From assembly GCA_013044405.1 (NCBI GenBank), contig JABEUR010000019.1:1-63997 (forward strand): a stretch of DNA of 63,997 bases, read 5' to 3'. This document shows, piece after piece, positions 43,206 to 52,004 of this stretch; within the stretch, counting starts at the first letter, position 1; each line of letters opens with the position of its first letter. The stretch comes from Acidimicrobiaceae bacterium (GTDB lineage: Bacteria; Actinomycetota; Acidimicrobiia; Acidimicrobiales; RAAP-2). A model generated the notes under the pieces. It had not been told where the DNA came from. It saw nothing but the letters and a program-made list of their open reading frames with translations, and searched no databases. Both the position numbers and the translations under genes were made by a program.

Positions 43206-43922
43206 TGTCGCCACCATCCGTGGATCGGCCCGTAGTTGATGTCCCGCCCCTTGAATGAGTCGCAGTTCGGCGCGACCTTCCGCGGCGGCAAGTAGATCCC
43301 TGGCATCCGAAGCTGGAACTTCAACGTCATCGGTGCCGTGGCCGATCAGGAGCCGGCGAGGAGGGATCTTGGCGATTGCCCCCAACGGGTCGATCGAAAG
43401 AACGTCAGCGAGCAGGTCCTCGGGCGCCAGCAGATCCTTCTCGTTACCCACCACTCCCGCCACTTGGACGGCTCTTCGCAGTTCCGCGGCAGAGCCGCAC
43501 CACGGACCCAGGTGTGCAGGAGTCGCAAATGTCGCCACCCCCCTAACCCGATCATCTTGTGCGGCGGTCGCGAGCGCCAAGGCACCACCGAATCCGAAGC
43601 CAGCCAGCGATACTCGAAGGTCCACGAATTCGACTCGATCCAGGATGCATCTGAGGTCATGGCGCCACTGGGTGGCCGAGAAGGTACCCGTACTTCCACC
43701 GACGCCCGAGAGCGTTCCCGACGCAACGAGCCAACCTGACTCATTGGCGAGGTGCTCAGCCAATTCCGGCAGGAGTCCGGCGGCCTGACGTCCCATGCCC
43801 ATAGCCCGAGGCAACCCGTGGACCAGAACGAGTGCGTGACCCGTCGATGGCCGCGAATTAGCCGATGCTACGCGAAGATCGAGGAGTGAGTCGGCACTCT
43901 CGAGCTGTTCATGGGCCAGCAC
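43176..43922 (-). CDS. Alpha/beta-hydrolase-fold protein lacking the nucleophile serine
   Basis: A 248-residue alpha/beta-hydrolase-fold protein. The oxyanion region VLVHGLPRAMG is present, as are a late acid (IGHGTDDVEVP) and a histidine in QGAGHQLR. The nucleophile elbow reads GFGFGG, so the serine of GxSxG is glycine. It may be a non-catalytic or differently acting member. It follows the acyl-CoA dehydrogenase gene by 6 bases on the same strand. The GTG start lacks a strong ribosome site, fitting coupled translation. Confidence 0.75.
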   Translation of the reverse strand: MLAHEQLESADSLLDLRVASANSRPSTGHALVLVHGLPRAMGMGRQAAGLLPELAEHLANESGWLVASGTLSGVGGSTGTFSATQWRHDLRCILDRVEFVDLRVSLAGFGFGGALALATAAQDDRVRGVATFATPAHLGPWCGSAAELRRAVQVAGVVGNEKDLLAPEDLLADVLSIDPLGAIAKIPPRRLLIGHGTDDVEVPASDARDLLAAAEGRAELRLIQGAGHQLRADPRMVATLLGWLDRHR

Positions 43923-43928
43923 GCGAGG

Positions 43929-45044
43929 CTAGATGCCCAGCCGTTGAGCCAACAACTCTCGATGGTACGAAGGATCGCCCAGGAACAACTCAGAGCTCTT
44001 GGCGCGCTTGAAGTACAGGTGCGCATGGTGCTCCCACGTGAATCCGATACCTCCGTGAATCTGGATGTTCTCTGCGGCACAGTGGAAGTACGCCTCTGAG
44101 CAGAACGACTTCGCGAGGCTGGCGGCAATCGGCAGTTCGTCGTTCAGTTCTTGCGCGGCCCAGGCCGCGTAGTACGCGGCCGATTTTGCGGACTCGACGT
44201 CGAGCAGCATGTCAGCGCACTTGTGCTTGATCGCTTGAAACGATCCAATTGGACGCCCGAACTGGACACGGTTCTTCGCGTACTCCACCGCATTGTTGAG
44301 CACGCGCTGCGCTCCGCCAACTTGTTCGGCGGCTAGCGCCGAGGCGGCTACCTGCAAGGTCGTCTCGAGACCCTCCAACGCAGCGCCTTCGGTACCGACG
44401 AGCACCGCGGTGGCGTCCTTGAACTCAATTCGGCTCTGTTTGCGAGTCTGGTCCATCGTCGCCAGACCCGTTCGAGTCACCCCGGGGCTGTCGGCGCTGA
44501 CCGCGAAGAGTGACAGTCCCTTGGCGGTGACGGCAGGCACGAAGATAATCGAAGCGACCGATCCGTCGGTGACGTAGCTGCGAATGCCGTTAACGATGAA
44601 ACCATCACCGCTAGCGGCAGCGGTGGTTGAGGTCGCCTTCAGGTCCCACTGGCCCGAATCATCGGTCAGGGCGACTGTCGCGATCGTCTCACCCGAGGCG
44701 ATGTCCGGAAGGAAGGTCGCCTTGTCCTGTTCACTACCCACCAAGAGCACCGCGTTGGCGGCGAGGGCGACGCTGGAGAAGTAGGGCGAGCACAGTAGCG
44801 CGGCACCCATCTCTTCGAACACCACGTACAACTCGACGGGGCCATAACCCTGTCCTCCGAACTCCTCGGGGATGCCGAGGCCCTGCAGCGCCAACTCGTT
44901 GGCCATCTGGGCCCACACCTGCGGGTCATAGCCCTCGGCGGTTGCCATGAGTCTTCGCACTTCGGTCTCGGGCGATTTCTCGTCCAAGAATCGCTTGACC
45001 ATCTTGCGCAGTTCTTCCTGCTCTTCAGTGAAACCAAAGTTCAT
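43929..45044 (-). CDS. Acyl-CoA dehydrogenase
   Basis: FAD-dependent dehydrogenase (371 residues) with the N-terminal FGFTEEQEELRKMVKRFLDEK, a PEEFGGQGYGPVEL segment, the middle beta domain (VALTDDSGQWDLKAT), and the helical C-terminal NRVQFGRPIGSFQAIKHKCADM and IQIHGGIGFTWEHHAHLYFKRA blocks. The usual YEG/FEG catalytic-glutamate tail is replaced by SSELFLGD, as in some actinobacterial FadE proteins that work as heteromers. The substrate is unknown. It heads a two-gene unit with the nucleophile-less hydrolase. Confidence 0.9.
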   Translation of the reverse strand: MNFGFTEEQEELRKMVKRFLDEKSPETEVRRLMATAEGYDPQVWAQMANELALQGLGIPEEFGGQGYGPVELYVVFEEMGAALLCSPYFSSVALAANAVLLVGSEQDKATFLPDIASGETIATVALTDDSGQWDLKATSTTAAASGDGFIVNGIRSYVTDGSVASIIFVPAVTAKGLSLFAVSADSPGVTRTGLATMDQTRKQSRIEFKDATAVLVGTEGAALEGLETTLQVAASALAAEQVGGAQRVLNNAVEYAKNRVQFGRPIGSFQAIKHKCADMLLDVESAKSAAYYAAWAAQELNDELPIAASLAKSFCSEAYFHCAAENIQIHGGIGFTWEHHAHLYFKRAKSSELFLGDPSYHRELLAQRLGI

Positions 45045-45103
45045 CGCAGCCCATTTCTATCTGTACCAGGCAGTAATCCCGCTCACTGCGAGAATAGCCA
45101 AAC

Positions 45104-45136
45104 TTGACATCTCACCTCGGAGTGGCATTCTGGGCT
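45104..45136 (+). promoter_or_regulatory. Candidate promoter of the MBL hydrolase gene (leaderless)
   Basis: TTGACA (45104-45109), a 16-base spacer, and CATTCT (45126-45131) lie five bases before the ATG. It has the clearest -35 among the leaderless candidates. Confidence 0.5.
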
Positions 45137-45754
45137 ATGGACAATGTCGAATTGGTATGGTCTGACGCCGCGGCCGAGGTGCACCGCTTCGTGGTCGGTC
45201 CGGTGGACAACAACGTCTACGTCGTTCGATGTCGTCGCACGGGCAGTGCGGCGCTGCTCGACGCCGCCAATGAACACGACCGCCTTTTGCGAATTGCCAC
45301 CGGACTGGGGGTCAGCGCGGTATATGAGACACACGGACACTGGGACCACATTGGCGCGGTCGGCGAGGTCCGCGAGGCCGGGATCGACGTCTGGGTGCGC
45401 GTCGAAGACGCCCAGCTCCTTCCTAGCTACGACCACCTCTTGGAAGACGACTCGCTACACCAGATCGGCGACCTACGCCTGCGTGCCATCCACACGCCTG
45501 GTCACACGCCCGGAAGCATCTCGTTCGCACTCGAAAACACTCCCGTGTTGTTCACGGGTGACACCTTGTTCCCCGGCGGACCCGGGAACGCTACCTTCGA
45601 GGGCGGCGATTTTGCCACCATCATTTCGTCGATTGAGGAGCGGCTTTTTCGTGTCTTTGGCGATCAGACCATTATTTGGCCCGGTCACGGTGCACCGTCG
45701 ACCCTCGGCACCGAACGACCACATCTCGACGAGTGGGTCGAGCGCGGCTGGTAG
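45137..45754 (+). CDS. Metallo-beta-lactamase-fold hydrolase (glyoxalase II-like)
   Basis: A 205-residue MBL-fold hydrolase with the dinuclear metal motif HGHWDH, the HTPGHTPGSI histidine, the bridging aspartate in FTGDTLFPGGPG and the final histidine in WPGHGAPS. These fit the hydroxyacylglutathione-hydrolase-like branch. The substrate is unknown, and actinobacteria lack glutathione, so other thioesters are likelier. The ATG at 45137 is supported by the promoter spacing. It is followed after 42 bases by sufC. Confidence 0.88.
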   Translation: MDNVELVWSDAAAEVHRFVVGPVDNNVYVVRCRRTGSAALLDAANEHDRLLRIATGLGVSAVYETHGHWDHIGAVGEVREAGIDVWVRVEDAQLLPSYDHLLEDDSLHQIGDLRLRAIHTPGHTPGSISFALENTPVLFTGDTLFPGGPGNATFEGGDFATIISSIEERLFRVFGDQTIIWPGHGAPSTLGTERPHLDEWVERGW

Positions 45755-45783
45755 CCACCGGTCAGCGGGTAGGAGACTGCCGA

Positions 45784-45796
45784 TAGGCTCGTTGGC
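45784..45796 (+). promoter_or_regulatory. Candidate leaderless -10 box for sufC (first copy)
   Basis: TAGGCT is followed by a seven-base spacer and the GTG at 45797. Confidence 0.45.
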
Positions 45797-46555
45797 GTGT
45801 CTGCACCCCTCCTGGAACTGATCAATCTGCATGTTGAGGCCGATGGTGCAACCATCTTGCGCGGCGTGGACCTAACAATTAACGCCGGCGAGGTCCACGC
45901 GCTCATGGGCCCCAACGGGGCCGGCAAATCGACGCTCGCCAACGTGGTCATGGGACACCCTGGCTACACGGTCACCAACGGCGAGATTCGCTTGCACGGT
46001 GAGAATATCGTCAACTGGAGCGCCGATCAGCGCGCGCGAGCCGGTGTTTTCCTCGCTTTCCAGTACCCCGAAGCCATCAGCGGCGTATCGGTGATCCAGT
46101 TCCTGCGACAAGCCATTTCCGCTCGAAAACAGCTGCCCGAACTCAGCGTTCTCGAGGTCCGTCTCGACCTCGCCGAATGGATGGACCGGCTGGGAATGGA
46201 TCCAGCGTTCGCTGAACGCCACCTCAACGATGGCTTTTCCGGTGGTGAGCGCAAGCGTAACGAGGTTCTCCAAATGGCCCTGCTCGAGCCAGCTCTCGCC
46301 CTGCTCGATGAGACCGACTCGGGTTTGGATATCGACGCGCTTCGCGTCGTCGCTCGCGGAGTTCGCACGGTCCGTGACGAACACCCCACCATGGGGGTGC
46401 TCATCGTCACCCACTACGTCAAGCTTCTCGAAGAGATCAGGCCCGATTACGTCCACATCTTGGTCGACGGCCAGATTGCCATCACGAGTGGACCCGAGTT
46501 GGCCCAGCAGATCGAGCACGAGGGCTACGAGGCCTGGCGTCCGGTGATCTCGTGA
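45797..46555 (+). CDS. sufC: SufC ATPase, copy 1
   Basis: ABC-type ATPase of the SUF iron-sulfur scaffold (252 residues). Walker A is GPNGAGKST, the Q-loop is FQYPEAISGV, the signature is FSGGERKRNE, Walker B is LALLDETDSGLDIDAL and the switch His is in VTHY. These match canonical SufC closely. It leads the plus-strand operon sufC-sufS-sufU with a GTGA overlap. A second SufC is encoded at 49.6-50.4 kb next to sufD. Which copy pairs with SufB and SufD cannot be told from sequence. Confidence 0.94.
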   Translation: MSAPLLELINLHVEADGATILRGVDLTINAGEVHALMGPNGAGKSTLANVVMGHPGYTVTNGEIRLHGENIVNWSADQRARAGVFLAFQYPEAISGVSVIQFLRQAISARKQLPELSVLEVRLDLAEWMDRLGMDPAFAERHLNDGFSGGERKRNEVLQMALLEPALALLDETDSGLDIDALRVVARGVRTVRDEHPTMGVLIVTHYVKLLEEIRPDYVHILVDGQIAITSGPELAQQIEHEGYEAWRPVIS

Positions 46556-47787
46556 CCAGTTACGATCCTCGCCGCGTGCGAAGCGACACGCCACTCATGA
46601 ATCGGGTCATCAACGGGCACCCGATCACGTACCTCGATTCGGCGTCGAGTTCGTTGCCACCTCGAGCAGTGATCGAGGCCATGAGTCGTTACTACGAGCT
46701 ACGACACGCCAACGTCCATCGCGGCGTATTTCAAACTGCCGTCGAAGCAACCGACGCCTACGAGTCAGCCCGTGAAGCGATCGCGAACTTCATCGGTGCA
46801 CCGGGCGGTTCAGGCGAGATCGTGTTCACGAAGAACGCCACCGAATCGTTCAATCTGATCGCGAAGTCCTGGGGCCGAGCAAATCTGACCCCGGGCGACG
46901 TCGTGCTGATCACCGAGATGGAACACCACGCCAATATCGTTCCGTGGTTCCAACTACGCGAGGTCAACGGCATCGAGGTACGGTTCATTCCCGTTGGCGA
47001 TGACTTTCGCCTCGACCTGTCGAACATCGATGAGCTCATGACCGGGGTCAAATTACTCTCGGTAACCAGCATGTCCAATGTGCTGGGAACCATAAACCCG
47101 ATCAAGGAATTGGCTGAAGTCGCCCATCGCCACGGAGCACTCATCGCGGTCGATGCCGCCCAATCGGTCGCTCACAGTGCCACCGACGTCCGAGATCTCG
47201 ACGTCGATTTCGTGATCTTCTCGGGCCACAAGATGCTCGGCCCGACGGGGATCGGAGTTCTGTGGACGCGTGAAGACATTCTCGCCGACATGCCGCCATT
47301 CCTCGGCGGAGGCGGGATGATTGCCGATGTGAGACTGGACGGTTACACCCCAGCCAGTGGCCCCACCCGATTCGAAGCGGGCACGCCACCGATCGCCGAG
47401 GCCGTAGGGCTCGGCGCGGCCGTACGTTACTTGGAGGGTCTCGGTATGGCGGACGTCGTTCGCCATGAGCGTTCCTTGACCGAAGATGCCCTCACTCGCC
47501 TAGCAGACGGGTTCGCGGGACGTGTTCGAGTCATCGGCCCCCACGACATGGCCGCGCGTGGTGCAGTCATCAGCCTCGACGTCGACGGTGTGCATCCTCA
47601 CGACATCGCCCAGGTCCTGGACCAGTTCGGCGTCTGCGTGCGCCCCGGCCACCACTGTGCCAAGCCACTCATGCGTCGATTCGGGCTCGCGGCCACGGCG
47701 AGAGCATCCTTCGGGCCCTACTCGCTCCACAGCGACACCGATGTCCTTATCGAAGCCCTCGGCCACGCCGTTTCGATGTTCGGCTGA
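46552..47787 (+). CDS. sufS: Cysteine desulfurase SufS
   Basis: PLP enzyme that takes sulfur from cysteine for cluster assembly (411 residues). It has the N-terminal YLDSASSSLPP, HANVHRGVF, EMEHHANIVPW and the PLP lysine in SGHKMLGPTG. The catalytic cysteine loop VRPGHHCAKPLMRRFG is the group II (SufS) type. The GTG start overlaps the sufC stop. sufU follows four bases after the stop. Confidence 0.96.
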   Translation: MTSYDPRRVRSDTPLMNRVINGHPITYLDSASSSLPPRAVIEAMSRYYELRHANVHRGVFQTAVEATDAYESAREAIANFIGAPGGSGEIVFTKNATESFNLIAKSWGRANLTPGDVVLITEMEHHANIVPWFQLREVNGIEVRFIPVGDDFRLDLSNIDELMTGVKLLSVTSMSNVLGTINPIKELAEVAHRHGALIAVDAAQSVAHSATDVRDLDVDFVIFSGHKMLGPTGIGVLWTREDILADMPPFLGGGGMIADVRLDGYTPASGPTRFEAGTPPIAEAVGLGAAVRYLEGLGMADVVRHERSLTEDALTRLADGFAGRVRVIGPHDMAARGAVISLDVDGVHPHDIAQVLDQFGVCVRPGHHCAKPLMRRFGLAATARASFGPYSLHSDTDVLIEALGHAVSMFG

Positions 47788-47791
47788 TTCG

Positions 47792-48253
47792 ATGTCAAAT
47801 CTCGAAGACCTCTACCGCGAGATCATCCTCGATCACTATCGTTCACCGCGAAATCGTGGCGAACTCGCCTCGCCGCCGGCCATTCGGGTCGAGGGCTTCA
47901 ATCCCCTTTGCGGCGACGAACTCGTGGTCTATCTGAATGTCGAAGATGGCACCCTCAGCGACATCAAGATCACCGGACACGGCTGTTCGATCTCCCAGTC
48001 GTCGTCGTCGCTGATGTCGGCTGCGGTTAAGGGAAAATCTCTCGAGCAGGTGCGCGAGATCATTGGCACCTTCAAGCAATTGATGACCGTACACGAGTCG
48101 ACGCTCGCCCACGACGGCGAACCCGCGAAGGTCGACTTACGCGCCATTGGTGAGCTCGCGGCACTCCAGGGTGTCGTCAAATTCCCGGTTCGGATCAAGT
48201 GCGCAACCCTCGCTTGGAACACGTTGAGCCAAGGTCTGGACCAACTCGACTGA
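47792..48253 (+). CDS. sufU: SufU sulfur-transfer protein
   Basis: A 153-residue zinc protein that accepts persulfide sulfur from SufS in Gram-positive SUF systems. Zinc ligands are visible in NPLCGDEL (Cys and Asp), GHGCSISQ and IKCATLAW. The N-terminal LYREIILDHYRSPRN block is conserved. It ends four bases before the convergent LCP gene stop, so the operon ends here. sufT, often present in actinobacteria, is not in this operon. Confidence 0.94.
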   Translation: MSNLEDLYREIILDHYRSPRNRGELASPPAIRVEGFNPLCGDELVVYLNVEDGTLSDIKITGHGCSISQSSSSLMSAAVKGKSLEQVREIIGTFKQLMTVHESTLAHDGEPAKVDLRAIGELAALQGVVKFPVRIKCATLAWNTLSQGLDQLD

Positions 48254-48257
48254 ACTG

Positions 48258-49601
48258 CTAGGGGGTGCAAGGAACCGGGTCGAAGTACGGTACCTGCGCC
48301 GAAGCGTTCACGGTCGTGGTGGTCGTTGGTTTGTGCGTCGCCTTGACGCTCGTGGGCGAACCCGCCAGGGTGGTCGTCACTCCCGCCAAGGTGGTCGACG
48401 TGGTCACGACTGGAGGCATCGGAGTCTGAAGTGCGGCGTTGGGCGGTGGGTTGGTCGGTGCGATGAGCTGATTGCCGAAGATGTTGACGAGCATCTCTTG
48501 GGCGAGGGGCTGATCGACGAAGAGCACGTCGCCCAGGAGCGGGGTCACTGCTGAGGTAGTGGGCAGGGTGAACGTCTGTATCGAAGCCGGGTTGAGTCCG
48601 TGGAATCGAAGTGCGAGACCAATCAACTCGTTCAACGTGAAGTTGCTGTCCAAGGTGATGCCCTGGGGGATCTTGGACAAGAACGAATTGATGGTCAATG
48701 GATTGTAGAGCCCCTTGGCTCGACTGATCATGGCGCGCAGGAAGGCGTTTTGACGGTCGATTCGCCCGAAGTCGCTCGTTCCGTCGTAGTTCCAGACTCC
48801 GTTTTGGAACCAGTAGTAGTGACGGCTTCGCGCCACCGCCAGGGCCTCGAAGCCGGTCACCAATTGACAGCCCGGATGTTTGATGTTCAGTCCCGAAAAG
48901 GGATCCTTGGCCGGAAACGGAAAATCGAGATACACACCGCCGATGGCTTCGGCCGCGTTGATCAGTCCGCCGAAACTGACCACAATGGTATTAGCGATTG
49001 GAATGCCGAAGTTCGCCGTGATGGTCTGGGCGAGCAGGGATGGTCCATTACCGAAGTTGACGTTGATGCGATTGAACTTTCCGTAGATCGCGGTGTTGGC
49101 CAGTAGCGTCGTCATGGTGTCGCGAGGGATTGACAGCATGCTGATTGTCCCCTTGGCGGGGTCTACGTGGATGATCTTGACGACGTCACTTCGTTGGCCC
49201 GTCACCGCACCGGTCGACGCCCCGGTTTGGGCCGCCACCGCTCCGGTCAATCCGGCTCGAGAGTCGGATCCGATCGACAAGATGTTAAAGGGCTGACCCG
49301 AGATGGGCTTGACCTCGCCGCTGACCTGGATCTTCTTGATCTGATTGAAGCGCCAATTGGCGTAGAGATAACCACCACCGAGCAGCGCCACGATCAGACC
49401 TACGATCACGACACCGACGATGACCACGGTTCGCCTTCGCCTCGATCGCTTCGATCGTCGAGGCTTTGGTGCAACTGGCTCACGTCCATCCACGGCATCA
49501 CCCAGAGCGACGAGACGCTGCTCGTTGGCGAGCGCCTTTCGCTTGGCTTCAGCAGCTCGCTCGGACCGGCTAGCGGGTCCGTCGTTGCGTCCGTCAGCCA
49601 T
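48258..49601 (-). CDS. LytR-CpsA-Psr (LCP) family cell-wall glycopolymer ligase
   Basis: A 447-residue membrane-anchored protein. A basic cytosolic stretch (RRSKRSRRRR) precedes one membrane helix (VVIVGVVIVGLIVALLGG, about 59-78). The extracellular LCP domain has ILSIGSDSR, SDVVKIIHVDP, MLSIPRDT and GRIDRQNAFLRA with its phosphate-binding Arg residues. A Thr/Pro-rich tail ends the protein. LCP enzymes attach lipid-linked polymers such as arabinogalactan to peptidoglycan, which fits the rmlD/WbbL genes at 16-18 kb. It has TAAAAT six bases before the ATG. Confidence 0.92.
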   Translation of the reverse strand: MADGRNDGPASRSERAAEAKRKALANEQRLVALGDAVDGREPVAPKPRRSKRSRRRRTVVIVGVVIVGLIVALLGGGYLYANWRFNQIKKIQVSGEVKPISGQPFNILSIGSDSRAGLTGAVAAQTGASTGAVTGQRSDVVKIIHVDPAKGTISMLSIPRDTMTTLLANTAIYGKFNRINVNFGNGPSLLAQTITANFGIPIANTIVVSFGGLINAAEAIGGVYLDFPFPAKDPFSGLNIKHPGCQLVTGFEALAVARSRHYYWFQNGVWNYDGTSDFGRIDRQNAFLRAMISRAKGLYNPLTINSFLSKIPQGITLDSNFTLNELIGLALRFHGLNPASIQTFTLPTTSAVTPLLGDVLFVDQPLAQEMLVNIFGNQLIAPTNPPPNAALQTPMPPVVTTSTTLAGVTTTLAGSPTSVKATHKPTTTTTVNASAQVPYFDPVPCTP

Positions 49602-49613
49602 TCGTCGATTTTA
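49602..49613 (-). promoter_or_regulatory. Candidate leaderless -10 box for the LCP gene
   Basis: TAAAAT is followed by a six-base spacer (CGACGA) and the ATG at 49601. This is among the best -10 matches in the set. Confidence 0.48.
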
Positions 49614-49637
49614 TCGGCAATGTTGAAAGGCGTACCG

Positions 49638-50366
49638 TCAGTGCCGGGCCACGCGAAATGGCTCGTAACCATCACGTTCGAGGACTTCGGCAAGTTCTGG
49701 TCCCCCGGTTGCTACGACCCGTCCGTCACTCACGACGTGAATCATCGTCGGGGTCAGTTCTTGGAGTAGGCGTCGAAAGTGGGTGATTGCGAGGACTCCA
49801 CATCCCCACTGGGTCGTCGAGAGCGCTAGTCGGCGTGCCACCGCTCCCAGGGCATCGACGTCGAGTCCGGAGTCGATCTCGTCGAGCACGGCGAATTTGG
49901 GGCGCAAGATGGCGAGTTGCACCATCTCGGCGCGCTTACGCTCACCGCCAGAAAGATCCACGTTCACGAAACGATCGAGGACTTCGGGTCGAAGTTCGAC
50001 GTTGAGCGACTCCTCTCGCATGCGCTCGCGAAGGTCTCGCACATCGGCGCCAGCGGCGGCCAGTAGATCGATCGGACGCACTCCGGGTACTTCGAGTGGC
50101 TGTTGGAGTGCCAAAAGCAGTCCGTGGCGGGCGCGCTCGGTGGGTGTCAACGTCAATAGTTCGATGCCGTCGATGGTGACCGATCCGTCCAGCACTCGGT
50201 AACCGGGGCGCCCGGACAGTGCATGGGCCAGGGTGGACTTGCCCGATCCGTTGGGGCCCATGATGACGTGGACCTCACCCGAGCTCATCTCTAGGTCGAG
50301 TCCGCGCAGCACCTCCTTGCCGCTGACCTCGACTCGCAGCCCCTGGACCTTCAAGGTGGAGGTCAC
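49638..50366 (-). CDS. SufC ATPase, copy 2
   Basis: A second SufC-type ATPase (242 residues). Walker A is GPNGSGKST, the signature is LSGGERKRAE, Walker B is FAVLDEIDSGLDVDAL and the switch His is in ITHF. The Q-loop region reads LALQQPLEVPGV, diverging from the FQYP of copy 1. All nucleotide motifs are intact, so both copies should be active. It is last in the minus-strand operon sufD-Rieske-sufC, overlapping the Rieske stop by four bases. Confidence 0.92.
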   Translation of the reverse strand: MTSTLKVQGLRVEVSGKEVLRGLDLEMSSGEVHVIMGPNGSGKSTLAHALSGRPGYRVLDGSVTIDGIELLTLTPTERARHGLLLALQQPLEVPGVRPIDLLAAAGADVRDLRERMREESLNVELRPEVLDRFVNVDLSGGERKRAEMVQLAILRPKFAVLDEIDSGLDVDALGAVARRLALSTTQWGCGVLAITHFRRLLQELTPTMIHVVSDGRVVATGGPELAEVLERDGYEPFRVARH

Positions 50367-50677
50367 GGGACCTCCACTTCAAGACGACCGGCGTCTTCGA
50401 AAACCACGTAGTGCGCGACGGGACGAGTTGCGGGAAACGATGTCGGTTCACCATCGCTCAGACGGAACATCGCCCCATGACGAGCACACTCGATCTCACG
50501 AGTTCCCACGTTGACCTCACCTTCGGCGAGACTGAAATCCTCGTGACTACAGCGATCGTCGAGGATGTAGACGTCCTGTTCAATACGTACCGCCACGAGG
50601 ATTCGTCCCGCGACCTTCAACTGGCGCGCCGTGCCGGTGGTGAAGTCGTCGAGGACCCCAATGTCGTAGCGAGTCAC
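50363..50677 (-). CDS. Rieske [2Fe-2S] ferredoxin-like protein in the suf operon
   Basis: A 104-residue soluble Rieske protein. The cluster ligands are Cys and His in DDRCSHEDF and Cys and His in ECARHGAMF, the CxH...CxxH pattern. It lies between sufD and sufC copy 2 with 4-base overlaps on both sides, so it is translated with them. Homologues in actinobacterial suf operons are annotated as non-heme iron oxygenase ferredoxin subunits. Its role in assembly is unproven; electron supply is an inference. Confidence 0.88.
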   Translation of the reverse strand: MTRYDIGVLDDFTTGTARQLKVAGRILVAVRIEQDVYILDDRCSHEDFSLAEGEVNVGTREIECARHGAMFRLSDGEPTSFPATRPVAHYVVFEDAGRLEVEVP

Positions 50678-51915
50678 GAGAGCACTCGTTCCAGTGTGGA
50701 CAGGACCGAGGTCACGTCACTCTCAACGAGTCCCGCGAGCTCGGTGGGCAGGCTAGTGAGCATCTCGTAGAAGAATCCTTGGATCATCAAGCGCTCGGCG
50801 TCGTTTCTTGTCACACCGCGCGATTCGAGGTACCAGCGCTGCATCTCGTCCAGGGGCCCCACACTCGACGCGTGTGCGCACACCACGTCGTTCTCGCGGA
50901 TGTCCAGATTAGGGACACTGTCGGCGTGGGCCGCGGGTGACAACAGGAGGTTGTGGTTGGTCTGGCGGGCATCGGTGCGCTTGGCGCCCTTTTCAATCTC
51001 GATCAACCCGGTGTAGACCGAACGCGACTGGTCAGCGACAGCGCCCTTGGACAGCAACGTGGATCGAGTTCGCGCAGCTTTGTGGAACTGGTGCGTACGA
51101 AAGTCGTGGACTTGATCTCCAGAACCGAGGAAGGTGGTTCGCAACTCGTTCTCCGCTCCCGAACCGAGCATTTCGGCATCATTTCGAGATCGGTTGTAGT
51201 GACCGCCGAAACCGATCACCGCCTGACGCATACGGGCGTCTCGACCGAGGAACCCGGTGGTGCGCGCCACGTGCCAGGCACTCGGCGAAAGGCGTTGGTA
51301 GGTGATCAACTGCAAGGAGGCGGCGTCACCGATCGCATACTCGCTGAGCGGGACGACCAGGGCCTGGTCGCCCCCTTCGAAGTATTCGACAACCGTGGCG
51401 CTCGAACCTCGACCCATCACGATCTGAGTCCGTGGAAAAGAGGCGGAGCAGTTCGAGGAATTCACCACGACAATCGGCCGATCCACGACCACGCCGGGGG
51501 CAACTCGAATGACGGTGGTCGACGGCGACAACGCGCCGTTCAAGACTGCGAAGGTGTCACCGGCGTAGTGATCGATGAAGTCCACACCAGAAATCGATCC
51601 GATGGTCTCGATGAGCTCGACCTCGACTCCATCGAAGGGCGCCCCCGTACTGACACAAAAGCCGTCGACGACTCGAACTACGAGTCCGGCGCGCGAGGCG
51701 AGCATCGTGGCAAAGTGCGTATCGGGAGCGGTGGCTGGAGCGTCGGGCACTCGATACGAGTCGAGGTCGAGGTCTCGCAACGGGGCGTAGCGCCAGACCT
51801 CGTCAGCCGTCGTGGGCAGTCCGACGGACTCGAAGGCGGACCACGCACGTCGACGTTCCATCGCATCAGGTTGGTTCACGATGAATGAGGAGGCTGAATC
51901 AGCGAAGAGTTTCAT
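50674..51915 (-). CDS. sufD: SufD, iron-sulfur scaffold subunit
   Basis: Partner of SufB and SufC in the SUF scaffold (about 413 residues). It has EVWRYAPLRDLDLD near the N terminus, the beta-helix core, and the conserved C-terminal blocks FHKAARTRSTLLSKGAVADQ and NDVVCAHASSVGPLDEMQRWYLESRG (the His matches the SufD histidine at the SufB-SufD interface). The ATG at 51915 is chosen: a TACACT box at 51934-51939 would start transcription just after the alternative ATG at 51930. It is first in sufD-Rieske-sufC. Confidence 0.9.
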   Translation of the reverse strand: MKLFADSASSFIVNQPDAMERRRAWSAFESVGLPTTADEVWRYAPLRDLDLDSYRVPDAPATAPDTHFATMLASRAGLVVRVVDGFCVSTGAPFDGVEVELIETIGSISGVDFIDHYAGDTFAVLNGALSPSTTVIRVAPGVVVDRPIVVVNSSNCSASFPRTQIVMGRGSSATVVEYFEGGDQALVVPLSEYAIGDAASLQLITYQRLSPSAWHVARTTGFLGRDARMRQAVIGFGGHYNRSRNDAEMLGSGAENELRTTFLGSGDQVHDFRTHQFHKAARTRSTLLSKGAVADQSRSVYTGLIEIEKGAKRTDARQTNHNLLLSPAAHADSVPNLDIRENDVVCAHASSVGPLDEMQRWYLESRGVTRNDAERLMIQGFFYEMLTSLPTELAGLVESDVTSVLSTLERVLS

Positions 51916-51933
51916 AGTTTTCGGGACCATGGC

Positions 51934-51939
51934 AGTGTA
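51934..51939 (-). promoter_or_regulatory. Candidate -10 box (TACACT) for the sufD operon
   Basis: TACACT lies 18 bases before the ATG at 51915, giving a leader of about ten bases. Confidence 0.33.
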
Positions 51940-51972
51940 ACGGGCGCACCCCAACATCCATCGGACCACGGC

Positions 51973-51978
51973 GTAGGC
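51973..51978 (+). promoter_or_regulatory. Candidate -10 box (TAGGCT) for the enoyl-CoA hydratase/isomerase gene
   Basis: TAGGCT lies 26 bases before the ATG, and GGGAGG sits in the leader. This gene therefore looks leadered, with a normal ribosome site. Confidence 0.35.
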
Positions 51979-52004
51979 TGAACCACAGCAATTGGGAGGA
52001 ACCA

